Part shown: positions 63,604-64,000 of the stretch, piece after piece
Numbering within the stretch: the stretch's first letter is position 1
Layout of the letters: each line of letters starts with the position of its first letter
NCBI RefSeq assembly: GCF_003052165.1
Contig: NZ_CP024869.1
Location: 1,398,001-1,462,000, forward strand
Length of the DNA stretch: 64,000 nucleotides
Direction of reading: 5' to 3'
From: Dietzia sp. JS16-p6b
GTDB taxonomy: Bacteria > Actinomycetota > Actinomycetes > Mycobacteriales > Mycobacteriaceae
Notes under the pieces: model-generated
What the model saw: the letters and a program-made list of their open reading frames with translations, nothing else
What the model was told of the DNA's origin: nothing
Database searches by the model: none
Program-made: the position numbers and the translations under genes

Positions 63604-64000
63604 TCAGTCGTCTTCGCGGACGAGCAGCACGACCGGTGACCCGACCAGTAGGTCGCCGACGTCCACCCGGCTCGAGATCACCGGGCCGCCCGGGCGCACC
63701 ACCCAGGTGCCCGCCGGGAGCACGACCTCGGTGCCGCGGAAGTCGTCGGCCCCGAGCACCGCGGTCCGCCGTCTGGCGATCATGCCGATCGCCGCGTGCC
63801 CGTCAACGATCCTGGCGAACGCCACCACGTCCCCGGAGGAGGGGCCCTGTACCGGCAACGCGAGGTGCGGGCCGGTAGCCATGCTCGCCGGGTGCGAGCG
63901 CCGGAACCGCAGCACCTCACGCACCAGCGCGAACTTGGGGTGCCCGCCGCGGGCCACCGCGCCGGACCGTAGGGGCTCATAGTCCACGAACCGGCGGTTA
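63604..64000 (-). CDS. treY: malto-oligosyltrehalose synthase, C-terminal end (cut by window edge)
   Basis: The reading frame enters from the right edge and stops at 63604. About 132 codons are visible. The segment NRRFVDYEPLRSG corresponds to the conserved DPDNRRPVDY region near the end of TreY, followed by a beta-rich C-terminal domain (ALPVQGPSSGDVVAFAR, GTEVVLPAGTWVVRPGG). TreY rearranges the terminal maltose of a glucan into trehalose, the substrate that TreZ cleaves. The GH13 catalytic residues would be outside the window. ATG 63987 is internal and not the start. Confidence 0.85.
   Translation of the reverse strand, partial: NRRFVDYEPLRSGAVARGGHPKFALVREVLRFRRSHPASMATGPHLALPVQGPSSGDVVAFARIVDGHAAIGMIARRRTAVLGADDFRGTEVVLPAGTWVVRPGGPVISSRVDVGDLLVGSPVVLLVREDD

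Overview
The window is high-GC actinobacterial DNA (about 70% G+C by eye, many GTG starts). Gene content points to the order Mycobacteriales: a mycolata-type dcw cluster with sepF and wag31, PimB/MptA mannosyltransferases, LppM, class II DAHP synthase, PknL and its small partner, and an MTB12-like lipoprotein. The gene order resembles Corynebacterium and Dietzia more than Mycobacterium, because the wag31 cluster runs straight into ileS-dinB-ansA-lspA-rluD-dnaE-ilvA-treZ. My best guess is a Dietzia-like organism. All family names and Rv equivalents come from recall of protein sequences, with no database search.

Layout. (1) 1-4.4 kb: a DEDDh exonuclease cut by the window edge, a small Cys-rich protein with a GlxR/CRP-like site at its start, a c-di-AMP (ydaO-type) riboswitch ahead of an NlpC/P60 hydrolase, a second coiled-coil NlpC/P60 hydrolase, and PimB. 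(2) 4.4-10.4 kb: FadD15-like acyl-CoA ligase (minus strand), then a lipid-related plus-strand run (SRPBCC protein, degenerate ArsA-like protein, acyltransferase), an exoribonuclease and AroG. (3) 10.4-20.9 kb: PknL with five PASTA repeats, its Rv2175c-like partner, the idsA2-mptA operon, MetF, the GNAT/CrtI-like/LppM operon, a HEPN protein and a DUF3040 protein. (4) 21.2-42.3 kb: the division and cell-wall cluster mraZ-rsmH-ftsL-ftsI-murE-murF-mraY-murD-ftsW-murG-murC-ftsQ-ftsZ-pgeF-yggS-sepF-yggT-wag31, mostly coupled by 4-base start/stop overlaps, preceded by an array of TGGGG MraZ boxes. (5) 42.3-58.1 kb: a T-box leader and ileS, dinB, ansA, two lipoproteins around lspA, rluD, an unknown membrane protein, rarD, dnaE and ilvA. 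(6) 58.1-64 kb: treZ, then a patchwork with YigZ-family and small membrane proteins, a nitroreductase, several tandem repeats, and a DUF559/AbiEi-like gene between imperfect 48-bp inverted repeats, then an S4 protein and the C-terminal end of treY.

How it works together. Most of the window builds the mycolata envelope. The dcw genes make lipid II and assemble the divisome, SepF and Wag31 organise the septum and poles, NlpC/P60 hydrolases cut peptidoglycan, PimB/MptA/IdsA2/LppM make or handle PIM, lipomannan and polyprenyl carriers, and PknL senses the wall. RNA-level control is unusually visible: a c-di-AMP riboswitch, an Ile T-box, an MraZ-box array, and many start codons 6-8 bases after a TANNNT-type -10 hexamer, which implies leaderless mRNAs. 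One of these appears to translate a 13-codon ORF overlapping the yggS start.

The part least explained by known housekeeping functions is 60.9-63.6 kb: tandem duplications plus a lower-GC, IR-flanked nuclease-like gene sitting between treZ and treY. It is the best candidate here for something undescribed.
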